Assembly: GCF_001571085.1 (NCBI RefSeq)
Contig: NZ_BCTC01000030.1
Location: forward strand, 1-64,000
DNA from: Azohydromonas lata NBRC 102462
GTDB lineage: Bacteria; Pseudomonadota; Gammaproteobacteria; Burkholderiales; Burkholderiaceae_C
Direction of reading: 5' to 3'
DNA: 64,000 nt
Shown: positions 37,501-43,961 of the stretch, piece after piece
Position numbering within the stretch: position 1 is the first letter of the stretch
Layout: every line of letters starts with the position of its first letter
Translations under genes and position numbers: made by a program
The notes under the pieces: generated by a model
Databases searched by the model: none
Seen by the model: the letters and a program-made list of their open reading frames with translations, nothing else
What the model was told of the DNA's origin: nothing

Positions 37501-38098
37501 TGGCGCCGGCATACAGGGCTGCGGCGCCCAGCGCCGTGCAGCCCAGGGCCAGCCAGGGGCCCAGCTCGCCCACGCGGGCCAGGCCCAGGGCGTTTTCCAG
37601 CAGGTCCACCAGCACCAGGGCCAGCGCGGGCGGCACCAGCACGCTCAGGGCCACGCGCTCGCGTTGGGCGCGGCGCGCGGCCTTGTCGGCGCCCAGGGCC
37701 TGGGCCTGCCGCAGGGACAGGGCCAGCAGCAGCCCGCCGTAGAGGGGGACGAGCAGCACGCTGTCCAGGCCGAGGTACAGCCAGGCCGCGGGCGTGCGGC
37801 CGCTCTGCTCCCACAGCCGCAGCAGCAGCTCCAGCGGGCCGTCCTCGGCGGTGCCGGTCCAGCCCAGGAAGTCTTCCACGCCCCAGCCGCCGGCCACGTC
37901 CAGCACGGCACCCAGCAGCCCCAGCGCGCTCAGCGCCAGCGCGGTGGCGGTGGCGAAAAAGCCCAGGCCCGGCGACCAGCGCGGCGCGCGGGCGGGGGCG
38001 GGGGCCGGAGCGGGCGTGGCACCGGCCTGCGCCTGGCCTGCCGGGCGCGGCGAGGGCTTGCCGGCGCGGCGCGGCGCGAGAGGTTTGGCATCGGCCAT
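34529..38098 (-). CDS. Giant polytopic membrane protein with degenerate patatin-like domain
   Basis: The protein has 1189 residues. After a Pro/Ala-rich N-terminus, roughly 14 hydrophobic helices fill residues 40-700. The remaining part aligns in outline with the patatin-like phospholipase domains found at the end of large membrane proteins: a glycine-rich loop (AGDGAGLRAA, about 750-758), the nucleophile region FAITGAGGAGVGA, the block LPLGTAAHNAAR (about 933), and the aspartate motif GHLGDGGSADP (Asp987). In active enzymes the elbow reads G-x-S-G-G; here the serine position is Gly788. The domain is thus probably not a lipase in the usual sense. It stands alone between the gene-poor stretch and the ChaB-family gene. 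Confidence 0.72.
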   Translation of the reverse strand: MADAKPLAPRRAGKPSPRPAGQAQAGATPAPAPAPARAPRWSPGLGFFATATALALSALGLLGAVLDVAGGWGVEDFLGWTGTAEDGPLELLLRLWEQSGRTPAAWLYLGLDSVLLVPLYGGLLLALSLRQAQALGADKAARRAQRERVALSVLVPPALALVLVDLLENALGLARVGELGPWLALGCTALGAAALYAGATRRQPGLRLVRQDVWVTLGLAAAALLLMGFGSPSCTPPGQPRGPWLAQLGCGAHASKAWLVGVVVLLHAATALAWLMGVTLPAQAPAAQRTQRAQLRAAVVDIVLRSRGVLLALAALAALLLGTGVAGDALYATAVSPFRASHAGLAERLLRTLGMVGGFALTGLALWLLVHACWLWTRAACQLRRPHGPRPAAPGSTPPGQAVARIWARMLGLAPALLMAAAAAQTVRETVRQQTLGATAPWPVPVVLLVLFGLAALALGGGFLLRRHLVAEVLCYDAFTWPALAARAGVVAAPDAPALPAPKYRLCNLLPPQALAPLLLGLLLGCRVLDLLPGPSNAGPLDVLPSLALPAALLTLALWLCVLGALSLFELASARPWSGVLLLALLGLAWAGWSANAAVWPAVDPEGAAAAGGLRMLGFTALLGGVLLLAHTLALREARRHALARADAPRRPLGATAALAAGGLWALALLVLLGADHGASARMPAEAEAVAQADRRPTLDAALGTWLHSLCGHDGAAATSAGTGADAADDPACTPPLALDAQGALRVYLAAGDGAGLRAAAWTALALQQLNQRDSQWLRRTFAITGAGGAGVGAALTRACAVDGHIDEDCVLAFARADLQSPLLSAGLFEDALAWLLPTRWCGLPGCGVLSRAAWFEQALESASPGLRLGLMESRRQALSYPSDHLPYLLLQAQWLETGERAIASDLRIAWTDFPGAHDQLGLTGLDLPLGTAAHNAARAAPLHPPGALRGSHERCRDRSASPAEEAASDAPRAHDPPGPVCGHLGDGGSADPGGAQAMLDLLQRLSHCLSGNAAGREGWPHCAALGEARLAWLRAHLLPQLLLVRADEAPTAPVNGKCPAPHQRAPDTLQLAMAQPVAGCAVPAGDAHEPRRPLCQAPAPAARWPWLQPQRPAQAQAAAALAESRLAQALATLRADLGGVARDSTEPALRILALHPDGLRYGSSWLLPALAVERLQRQAAACVGAPAP

Positions 38099-38341
38099 GT
38101 GTTTACTTCCTGCGGCAGGCCCGATACGGGGGATGGCGGTTTTTTTGCCATTGTGACCAGAGGGCCGTGGCCGCAGCCCCGTGCCGGCTCAACGGGCCAT
38201 GAGTGCCGCACGCTGGGCCTTGCGCCGTGAAAGACCTCACGTGCGGACCCCGCGGGAACAGGGGTTGCCAGCGGCTTGGGGCAGGCCGGGTGGAGGGCCC
38301 CGCGTGGAGCAGGGCCCGCACCCAGTGACCAGGAGGACCCC
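38099..38341. other. Intergenic region without recognisable gene
   Basis: The 243 bases between the divergent giant membrane protein gene and the ChaB-family gene hold promoters for both in principle. I see no clear sigma-70 boxes or repeats. An AGGAGGA ribosome site precedes the ChaB start. Confidence 0.4.
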
Positions 38342-38737
38342 ATGAGCAAGCAGAGATTCGGCGTGGAGCTGCCCTCCACGCTGCAGCGCTCGCCGGACAA
38401 GGCGCAGCGCACCTATGCCAAGACGCTGCGCAGCGCCGAGGGCGAGTACGGCCGCGGCGAGCGCGCCCGCCGCACGGCCATGGCCTCGCTCAAGCACGGC
38501 TTCGAGAAGGTGGGCGACCACTGGGAGCCCAAGGACCACAAGGGCCCGTCCGACCCGCAGGACGCCGCGGGCGGGCGCCAGGCGCGCGAGCATCCGAAGG
38601 AAACCTTCGGCGGCGTGGACGTGCTGGGCCACAGCAAGGCCGAGCTGTACGCGCGGGCCAAGGAGTTGCAGATCGCCGGCCGCTCGACCATGAGCAAGGA
38701 AGCGCTGGCGCGCGCCATCGCGAGGAAGCAGCGCTGA
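38342..38737 (+). CDS. ChaB-family protein with C-terminal Rho-N/SAP-like module
   Basis: The protein has 131 residues from the ATG at 38342, behind AGGAGG. The first 60 residues match ChaB (LPSTLQRSPDKAQRTYAKTLRSAEGEYG, ASLKHGFEKVGDHWEPK). The end (VDVLGHSKAELYARAKELQIAGRSTMSKEALARAIARKQR) is a helix-extension-helix module of the Rho N-terminal/SAP type, which binds nucleic acids. ChaB was named as a regulator of the ChaA cation antiporter, but its role is unclear. Its stop codon overlaps the start of the small Pro-rich gene (TGATG). Confidence 0.85.
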   Translation: MSKQRFGVELPSTLQRSPDKAQRTYAKTLRSAEGEYGRGERARRTAMASLKHGFEKVGDHWEPKDHKGPSDPQDAAGGRQAREHPKETFGGVDVLGHSKAELYARAKELQIAGRSTMSKEALARAIARKQR

Positions 38738-38901
38738 TGGGCGGCGCTCAGGACTGGCCGTGGCGGCTGCACGACATCCCGCCGGACCCCCCGGTGCCGC
38801 AGCCGCCCGCACCCCCCGCCCCGGACGCCGAGCCGGCCGTGGAAGACCCGCCGACACCGAGCCAGTCGCCGCCGGTGAAGGATCCGCCGAAGTATTCGTG
38901 A
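38737..38901 (+). CDS. Small proline-rich ORF coupled to the ChaB-family gene
   Basis: The ATG at 38737 overlaps the TGA of the ChaB-family gene (TGATG). The frame encodes 54 residues, MGGAQDWPWRLHDIPPDPP at the start, and is about one-third proline with many acidic residues, ending KDPPKYS. It is too short for family assignment. The overlap and the uninterrupted frame favour a real co-translated gene, but proline-rich frames arise easily in this GC-rich DNA. Confidence 0.5.
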   Translation: MGGAQDWPWRLHDIPPDPPVPQPPAPPAPDAEPAVEDPPTPSQSPPVKDPPKYS

Positions 38902-38961
38902 GTTGGGCTCGGGCAAATTGACGGGTGCCTGCCGCAGGCCCATGTGCAGCGCCCCCTGCTT

Positions 38962-38990
38962 CGTCATTCCCGCGAAGGCGGGAATCCAGG
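38962..38990. repeat. REP-like palindromic element, copy 1
   Basis: The 29 bases begin CGTCATTCCCGCGAAGG and contain an 8-bp stem (ATTCCCGC/GCGGGAAT, loop GAAG). The exact reverse complement lies at 39083-39111, so the two form a larger inverted pair around 92 bases. Such elements are common dispersed repeats in Burkholderiales and neisserial genomes. Confidence 0.75.
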
Positions 38991-39082
38991 CAGCCCCCAA
39001 ACAGGCCGTAGCCCATATGTCGGCGTGCTGAGGTCAATACCTTGGCGTTCCTGCATTCCCACTTCGTTCTGGCGTGGGACCG

Positions 39083-39111
39083 CCTGGATTCCCGCCTTCG
39101 CGGGAATGACG
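39083..39111. repeat. REP-like palindromic element, copy 2 (inverted)
   Basis: This is the exact reverse complement of the element at 38962-38990. Together they delimit a 150-base MITE-like unit (38962-39111). The nine bases after it are ACGGAATAGG-like and differ from the first copy's flank. Confidence 0.75.
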
Positions 39112-39164
39112 GAATAGGGTGCGAAGCGGCTCGGCTTACGGCATGCCGATGCATGCCGGCATTT

Positions 39165-39209
39165 GAGTTGAGTTGAGCCGAGCCGAGTTGGGTTGGGTTG
39201 GGTTGGGTT
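39165..39209. repeat. Pentanucleotide tandem repeat
   Basis: Nine tandem five-base units: GAGTT, GAGTT, GAGCC, GAGCC, GAGTT, then four GGGTT. It is downstream of both flanking genes, so phase variation of a promoter is unlikely. The copy number may vary between strains. Confidence 0.75.
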
Positions 39210-39286
39210 GATTCGGATCGCCGTGAACGATTCCGGCAGGAATCAAACCTCAATCAGTCGATATCAGCCGATTTCCACCTCATCAC

Positions 39287-40390
39287 TCAAGAAATCGCAC
39301 TGCACCCCCCCTTGAACGACGACGGGCACGCCGTCGCCAACCCGCCGGTCAATTGCGACGCCTGCGGGTGGGTTTTCAGGAAATTCAGCACGTCCGGCCA
39401 GACGTTCTTCAGGCCCTGCTGCGGCCGCGTCCAGAACAGGTAATTGGCGCGCAACTGGTTGCGGGCAAAATTGTACAAATCCTCCAGCGGCACCATGGTG
39501 CGCTCGCCCTGGTGTTTCAGGGCCACGTAGTTTTCATATTGGACGGACGGCGCCAGCGGTATCACGCCGGCCAGGCCCGGGTAGCGCACGTAGACGTTGT
39601 CGCGCAGCGACTTGTCGTCCAGGAACACGTCCGGCCCGCCCAGCCCAATGCCGTAGTCCGGCATCTGGTCCACCAGAATGGGAATGGCCTGCTTGGGGAA
39701 ATTCACGAACTGAATGGTCACCGTGGTGGGGAAGGCCTTGCGCATGGTGCGGTTGGCCGAGGCCAGGTTCTTGAAGAATTGAATCTTGTCGTCGTCCTCG
39801 ATATTGCGGTCCGCGGCCCGGCCCAGCGAGGTCTCGTTGATGGCCACGCCCTCCAGCGCCGGGTGGCCGTCCAGTTGCCGGCCCAGGCCGCGCAAGAATT
39901 CTTCCAGGCTCTTCAATACGCCCGGCTCCCACAGCGCAATGTTCTGGCCGTTGCGCTTGCGCGGGCCGCCGGGGGCTTCCTTTTCTTCTATGCCTATATT
40001 GAAAGTCGCCGCACCGCGTTCCGTTTTTCTCTCCAGGTATTCGGGTACCGGCCGGTTGCCGCCGGCAAAAGACTTGAGCATCAGCAGCACGTGCAGGCGC
40101 TTCTTGTATTTGGAAACCCGGTCCAGGTCTTCCAGTATGCGGCTGGCGTCCACCTTGCCTTCGTCGGTTTCCAGATCGGCCCAGGTGTAGCGCAATTGCA
40201 GCCCGCGGGCGGACTGGATATTGCGGATCTGATCCAGCGTGTCTTCCACGGCGGCCGTGCCGCCGCGGCTGGGAATATGGATGTACTGGCCGGGGTGCCA
40301 TTTCATACCGCCGCCCTGGGCATGGGTCAGCGCGGGAGCGCAAGTGGCGGCCGCGGCAGCAAGCATCTGGCGGCGGGTCAGGTTCAGCAT
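39287..40390 (-). CDS. Exported glycoside-hydrolase-like protein of unknown specificity
   Basis: The protein has 367 residues from ATG 40390. It begins with a signal peptide containing TRRQMLAAAAATCAPALTHAQ, Tat-like in form. The mature part has the layout of a TIM-barrel glycosidase: YTWADLETDEGKVDASRILEDLDRV near the N-terminus, then VLLMLKSF, VAINETSLG with a glutamate that could be the acid/base, and GIGLGGPDVFLD. I cannot place it in a numbered family. Codons are less GC-biased than usual in the first 150 codons. It is divergent from a glycosyltransferase gene, with which it may share a polysaccharide pathway. Confidence 0.65.
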   Translation of the reverse strand: MLNLTRRQMLAAAAATCAPALTHAQGGGMKWHPGQYIHIPSRGGTAAVEDTLDQIRNIQSARGLQLRYTWADLETDEGKVDASRILEDLDRVSKYKKRLHVLLMLKSFAGGNRPVPEYLERKTERGAATFNIGIEEKEAPGGPRKRNGQNIALWEPGVLKSLEEFLRGLGRQLDGHPALEGVAINETSLGRAADRNIEDDDKIQFFKNLASANRTMRKAFPTTVTIQFVNFPKQAIPILVDQMPDYGIGLGGPDVFLDDKSLRDNVYVRYPGLAGVIPLAPSVQYENYVALKHQGERTMVPLEDLYNFARNQLRANYLFWTRPQQGLKNVWPDVLNFLKTHPQASQLTGGLATACPSSFKGGCSAIS

Positions 40391-40699
40391 GTGGGAGGGT
40401 CCTTTCCAATCCATGTCCGGCGGGCAATCGCCGTGCGCACGGCATGACACAAATGAAACGAGTCTGCCGGCGCAAGGCAGGCCGGCATCGCACCACAACT
40501 TCGCCCCATTTCCATCCCCAGGCCCCGTGAAAGCACTGAATGTGTAAATGCCGGCAGCCGCACCTTTACGAAATCAGTACATATTCGATAAAAGCAGTAG
40601 CGGCTTTGACGCTCAATTAGCAGATACAGCAAAGATCATTACAGCTTTGCAGATTTACTCTCCCTAGATTCCCCAGCTCGACCATTGAGGGAATACCGG
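40391..40699. other. A+T-rich divergent intergenic region
   Basis: These 309 bases separate the exported glycosidase-like gene and the GT2 gene, transcribed away from each other. The stretch is A+T-rich compared with the surroundings. It includes the inverted repeat GCAAAG (40629-40634) / CTTTGC (40645-40650), about 50 bases before the GT2 start, which may be an operator or leader hairpin. Promoters for both genes must lie here, but no clear -35/-10 pair stands out. Confidence 0.5.
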
Positions 40700-42769
40700 A
40701 TGCGAGATTTGACCGTCACCGCGCTGGCCATGGTGGCCACGGTGCTGGCCTTCCTGCTGGGCGCGGACCACGTCGTCGCGAGCGCCTGGGCGCCGGGCGG
40801 CGCGCCCGCCTGGCAGGCGGCCATGGCGCTGCTGCTGTTCGCGGGGCTGAGCTACGGCAGCCTGGTGTACTTGCTGGCCCGCTTCGGCCACGGCTGCCGC
40901 CAGCAGGGCTTCACGTCGCTTGGGCGCCCGGAGCTGGACAGCGTGTACGACGAGCACGCCGGCCCCGCGCCGCGCGTGTGCGTGCTGGTGCCGTCCTACA
41001 AGGAGGAGCTGCGCGTGGTGCGGCAGACGCTGCTGTCGGCGGCGCTCAGCGAGTACCCGGCCAAGCGCATCGTGCTGCTGCTGGACGATCCGCGCGGCGG
41101 CCCGGGGGCGGATGCCGACGCGCTGCAGGCCACGCGCGAGCTGGTGGCCGCGCTGCACGCGCGCTTCGAGCAGGCCGCGCAGCGGCTGGAGCGCGAGCTG
41201 GCGGGCTTCATGTTCCGCACCGCGGGGGCGCGGGCCTTCGACGCCGCGGCCGAGGCGCAGCGCGCCGCCGGGCTGTACGAGGCGCTGGCCGCCTGGGTGG
41301 AGCAACTGGCCGAGCCGCAGGCCGACGCCGCCTTCGCCCACGTGGACGACTTCTTCAACCGCCACATCGTCCAGGCCGCGGCCCACGCGCACCGCGAGCG
41401 CGCCGCGCAACTGCGCGCCGGGCGCGCGCCCACGCGGCGCGAGCTGCGGCTGGAGTTCCAGCGCCTGGCCACGCTGCTGCGCATGGACATCTCGGCCTTC
41501 GAGCGCAAGCGTTTCGACAACCTCTCGCACGCGCCCAACAAGGCCATGAACCTCAACAGCTACATCGCGCTGTTGGGCCGCGCCTTGCGCATCGAGCCCA
41601 CGGCGCAGGGCGAGCTGCTGCGCGAGGTGCCGGAGGAGGCGGCCGACTTCGCCGTGCCCGCCGCCGACTACCTGCTCACGCTGGACGCCGACAGCCTGGT
41701 GCGCCCGGACTACCTGTTGAAGCTCACCGCGGTGATGGCACGCGACGAGCGCATCGCCGTGGCGCAGACGCCGTACTCCAGCCACCCCGGCGCGCCGGGC
41801 CTGCTGGAGCGCTGCGCGGGCGCGCAGACCGACATCCAGTACCTGGTCCACCAGGGGTTCACGTTCTTCGGCGCCACCTACTGGGTGGGTGCCAACGCGC
41901 TGCTGCGCGTGGCGGCGCTGCAGGACATCCGCGAGACGGTGGTGGAGCGCGGCTTCGAGGTGCCGGTGTTCATACAGGACAAGACCGTCATCGAGGACAC
42001 GGGCTCCACGCTGGACCTCGTGCGCCGCGGCTGGACGCTGCACAACCACCCCGAGCGCCTGGCCTACAGCGCCACGCCGCCGGACTTCGGCGCGCTGATC
42101 ATCCAGCGCCGGCGCTGGGCCAACGGCGGCCTGATCATCCTGGCCGACCTGCTGCGCTACGTGGCGCGGCCCGCGCACGGCGCGCGCCCGGGGCTGTGCG
42201 AGCTGCTCATCCGCGCGCACTACCTGCTCTCGCCCACGCTCTCCAGCCTCGGCGTCGCGCTGCTGGCGCTGCTGCCGCTGGACCCGGCGCTCGCAAGCCC
42301 CTGGCTGGCCCTGTCGGCGCTGCCCTACCTGCTGCTGTACGCGCAGGACTTGCGCCGCTGCGGCTACGGGTGGCGGGATTTCGTTCGCGTCTATGCGCTC
42401 AATCTCATGCTGGTGCCGGTGAATGCGGCCGGCGTGCTGCAGTCGCTGCGCCAGATGCTGCTGCGGCGCAAGGCGGCCTTCGCCCGCACGCCCAAGGTGG
42501 GCGACCGCACGGCCTCGCCGGCCGGCCACGTGGCGGCGCAACTGAGCCTGCCGGCGCTGGCCTTGGCGGGCGCGCTGCTGGCCGCCCACCACGGGCAATG
42601 GCTGCTTTCCGGCTTTGCCGCCTTCAACGCGCTGTGCCTGGCCTACGGCCTGGCGCGCTTCATCGGCGTGGGCGCGGCCTGCGCCGACCTGAAGCTGGGT
42701 GCTGCCGCCTGGCTCTCGCGGGCGCGCCGCGGCCTGCGCCAGCGGCTTCAGCCCCGGCGCACGGCGTAG
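40700..42769 (+). CDS. Membrane glycosyltransferase, GT2 family (cellulose/hyaluronan-synthase-like)
   Basis: The protein has 689 residues. Two N-terminal membrane helices (about 7-55) precede the GT-A domain, which starts VCVLVPSYKEEL and is interrupted by a helical insertion of roughly 150 residues (about 145-295). It resumes with the donor-site LDADSLVRPDYLL (DxD-like), FIQDKTVIEDTGSTLD (catalytic TED-like region) and QRRRWANGG (Q/RxxRW motif of processive synthases), then several C-terminal helices. It probably makes or exports a polysaccharide. The ATG at 40700 lies after AGGGA; TTG 40685 would add five residues. It overlaps the convergent reductase gene by 22 bases. Confidence 0.9.
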   Translation: MRDLTVTALAMVATVLAFLLGADHVVASAWAPGGAPAWQAAMALLLFAGLSYGSLVYLLARFGHGCRQQGFTSLGRPELDSVYDEHAGPAPRVCVLVPSYKEELRVVRQTLLSAALSEYPAKRIVLLLDDPRGGPGADADALQATRELVAALHARFEQAAQRLERELAGFMFRTAGARAFDAAAEAQRAAGLYEALAAWVEQLAEPQADAAFAHVDDFFNRHIVQAAAHAHRERAAQLRAGRAPTRRELRLEFQRLATLLRMDISAFERKRFDNLSHAPNKAMNLNSYIALLGRALRIEPTAQGELLREVPEEAADFAVPAADYLLTLDADSLVRPDYLLKLTAVMARDERIAVAQTPYSSHPGAPGLLERCAGAQTDIQYLVHQGFTFFGATYWVGANALLRVAALQDIRETVVERGFEVPVFIQDKTVIEDTGSTLDLVRRGWTLHNHPERLAYSATPPDFGALIIQRRRWANGGLIILADLLRYVARPAHGARPGLCELLIRAHYLLSPTLSSLGVALLALLPLDPALASPWLALSALPYLLLYAQDLRRCGYGWRDFVRVYALNLMLVPVNAAGVLQSLRQMLLRRKAAFARTPKVGDRTASPAGHVAAQLSLPALALAGALLAAHHGQWLLSGFAAFNALCLAYGLARFIGVGAACADLKLGAAAWLSRARRGLRQRLQPRRTA

Positions 42770-43302
42770 CGCAGCTCGGCGAAGACCTCGCCGAAGGCGC
42801 GCGCCGACAGCAGCCGCCAGGGCGCCTTGGACAGGTCGCGCGGCAGCAGCGGCGCGCCACCGCCCAAGGCCACGGGTGCGAAGGTGACGATCACCTCGTC
42901 CAGCAGCCCCGCATCCAGGAAGCGCGCGGCCAGCTCGCCGCCGCCGACGATCCACAGGTTCCTGCCGCCGGCCTCGCGCGCCATCTGCGCGTGCACCGGC
43001 GCCACGTCGCCCTGGACGAAGCGGATGTCCGCCCCCGCCACGCGCGGCAGCTCGCGGCTGCTGAACACCCAGGTGGGCTGTGCGTAGAACCAGGGTTTGC
43101 CGGGGCGCCCGGCCGGCTGGATCTCGTGGCGCAGCAGCCACTCGTAGGTGTGGGCGCCCATGGCCAGCGCGCCGACTTGGGCGATGAACTCGTCATAGCC
43201 GCCGCCCGGCGCCTCACCGAACTGCATCAGCCACTCCAGCGAGTGCTGCGGCGTGGCGATGAAGCCGTCCAGGGACGAGGCGGTGTAGTACTGGGTTTTC
43301 AT
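42748..43302 (-). CDS. Dihydrofolate-reductase-like (RibD C-terminal domain) protein
   Basis: The protein has 184 residues from the ATG at 43302. The RibD_C / DHFR-like fold is recognisable from MKTQYYTASSLDGFIA, the nucleotide loop IVGGGELAARFLDAGLLDE, and ALGGGAPLLP. Members reduce ribosylated pyrimidines or unknown substrates with NADPH; drug-type DHFRs have different active-site residues. It is not linked to riboflavin genes here. The gene is convergent with the glycosyltransferase and its last codons overlap that gene. Confidence 0.88.
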   Translation of the reverse strand: MKTQYYTASSLDGFIATPQHSLEWLMQFGEAPGGGYDEFIAQVGALAMGAHTYEWLLRHEIQPAGRPGKPWFYAQPTWVFSSRELPRVAGADIRFVQGDVAPVHAQMAREAGGRNLWIVGGGELAARFLDAGLLDEVIVTFAPVALGGGAPLLPRDLSKAPWRLLSARAFGEVFAELRYAVRRG

Positions 43303-43482
43303 GGCGGGAAGTCTGGGCGGCTGGCGGGAGGCCGTCCAGCGTGGCCGGCCGGCGCCCGGGCGCTTGCGCGCCGCGCCAGGGTAGGCTGGCGGGCTTTGCG
43401 AATTTGCCCATGGCCTTCGCGCGTCACAGGGGAACACCAATTGCCCTTGCGCGGGGCTTGTTCATCACCGGGGATGTGAACC

Positions 43483-43959
43483 ATGCCGACCTTCTCGCTC
43501 AACGGCCAGCCGACCACGCTGGCGCTTCCGGCCGACATGCCGCTGCTGTGGGCGCTGCGCGACGTGGCTGGCCTCACCGGCACCAAGTTCGGCTGCGGCA
43601 TAGGCGCCTGCGGCGCCTGCACCGTGCACCTGGACGGCCAGGCCGTGCGCTCCTGCGTCACGCCGCTGTCGGCCGTGGAGGGCAAGCGCGTGGTCACCAT
43701 CGAGCGCGTGGACCAGGACCCGGTGGGCCGCCGCGTGCAGGCCGCCTGGCGCGAGCTCGACGTGGTGCAGTGCGGCTACTGCCAAAGCGGCCAGGTCATG
43801 GCCGCCACCGCCTTGCTGCGCGCCACGCCCAACCCCGACGACGCGGCCATCGACGCCGCCATGGCCGGCAACCTCTGCCGCTGCGGCACCTACCAGCGCA
43901 TCCGCGCGGCCATCAAGGTCGCCGCCTCGCAGATCGCACGTCCCACCCGCGGAGCCTGA
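43483..43959 (+). CDS. [2Fe-2S] subunit of a molybdenum hydroxylase (IorA-like)
   Basis: The protein has 158 residues. It contains both iron-sulfur motifs of the xanthine-dehydrogenase small subunit: FGCGIGACGACTVHLDG with the plant-type ferredoxin cysteines, and CGYCQSG followed by NLCRCGTYQRI. It pairs with the large molybdopterin subunit two bases downstream. This two-subunit arrangement, with a Tat signal on the large subunit, is typical for isoquinoline 1-oxidoreductase-like enzymes. Electrons would leave to a membrane cytochrome, which is not encoded here. Confidence 0.93.
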   Translation: MPTFSLNGQPTTLALPADMPLLWALRDVAGLTGTKFGCGIGACGACTVHLDGQAVRSCVTPLSAVEGKRVVTIERVDQDPVGRRVQAAWRELDVVQCGYCQSGQVMAATALLRATPNPDDAAIDAAMAGNLCRCGTYQRIRAAIKVAASQIARPTRGA

Positions 43960-43961
43960 GC

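Noticed and set aside
34631-38230. A 1199-codon plus-strand frame opposite the giant membrane protein
   Set aside because: Composition is repetitive Arg/Gln/Gly; the minus-strand frame has membrane helices and patatin-type motifs.
42748-43302. Trimethoprim-resistant dihydrofolate reductase
   Set aside because: The sequence follows the RibD C-terminal pattern and lacks the folate-binding signature of DHFR.
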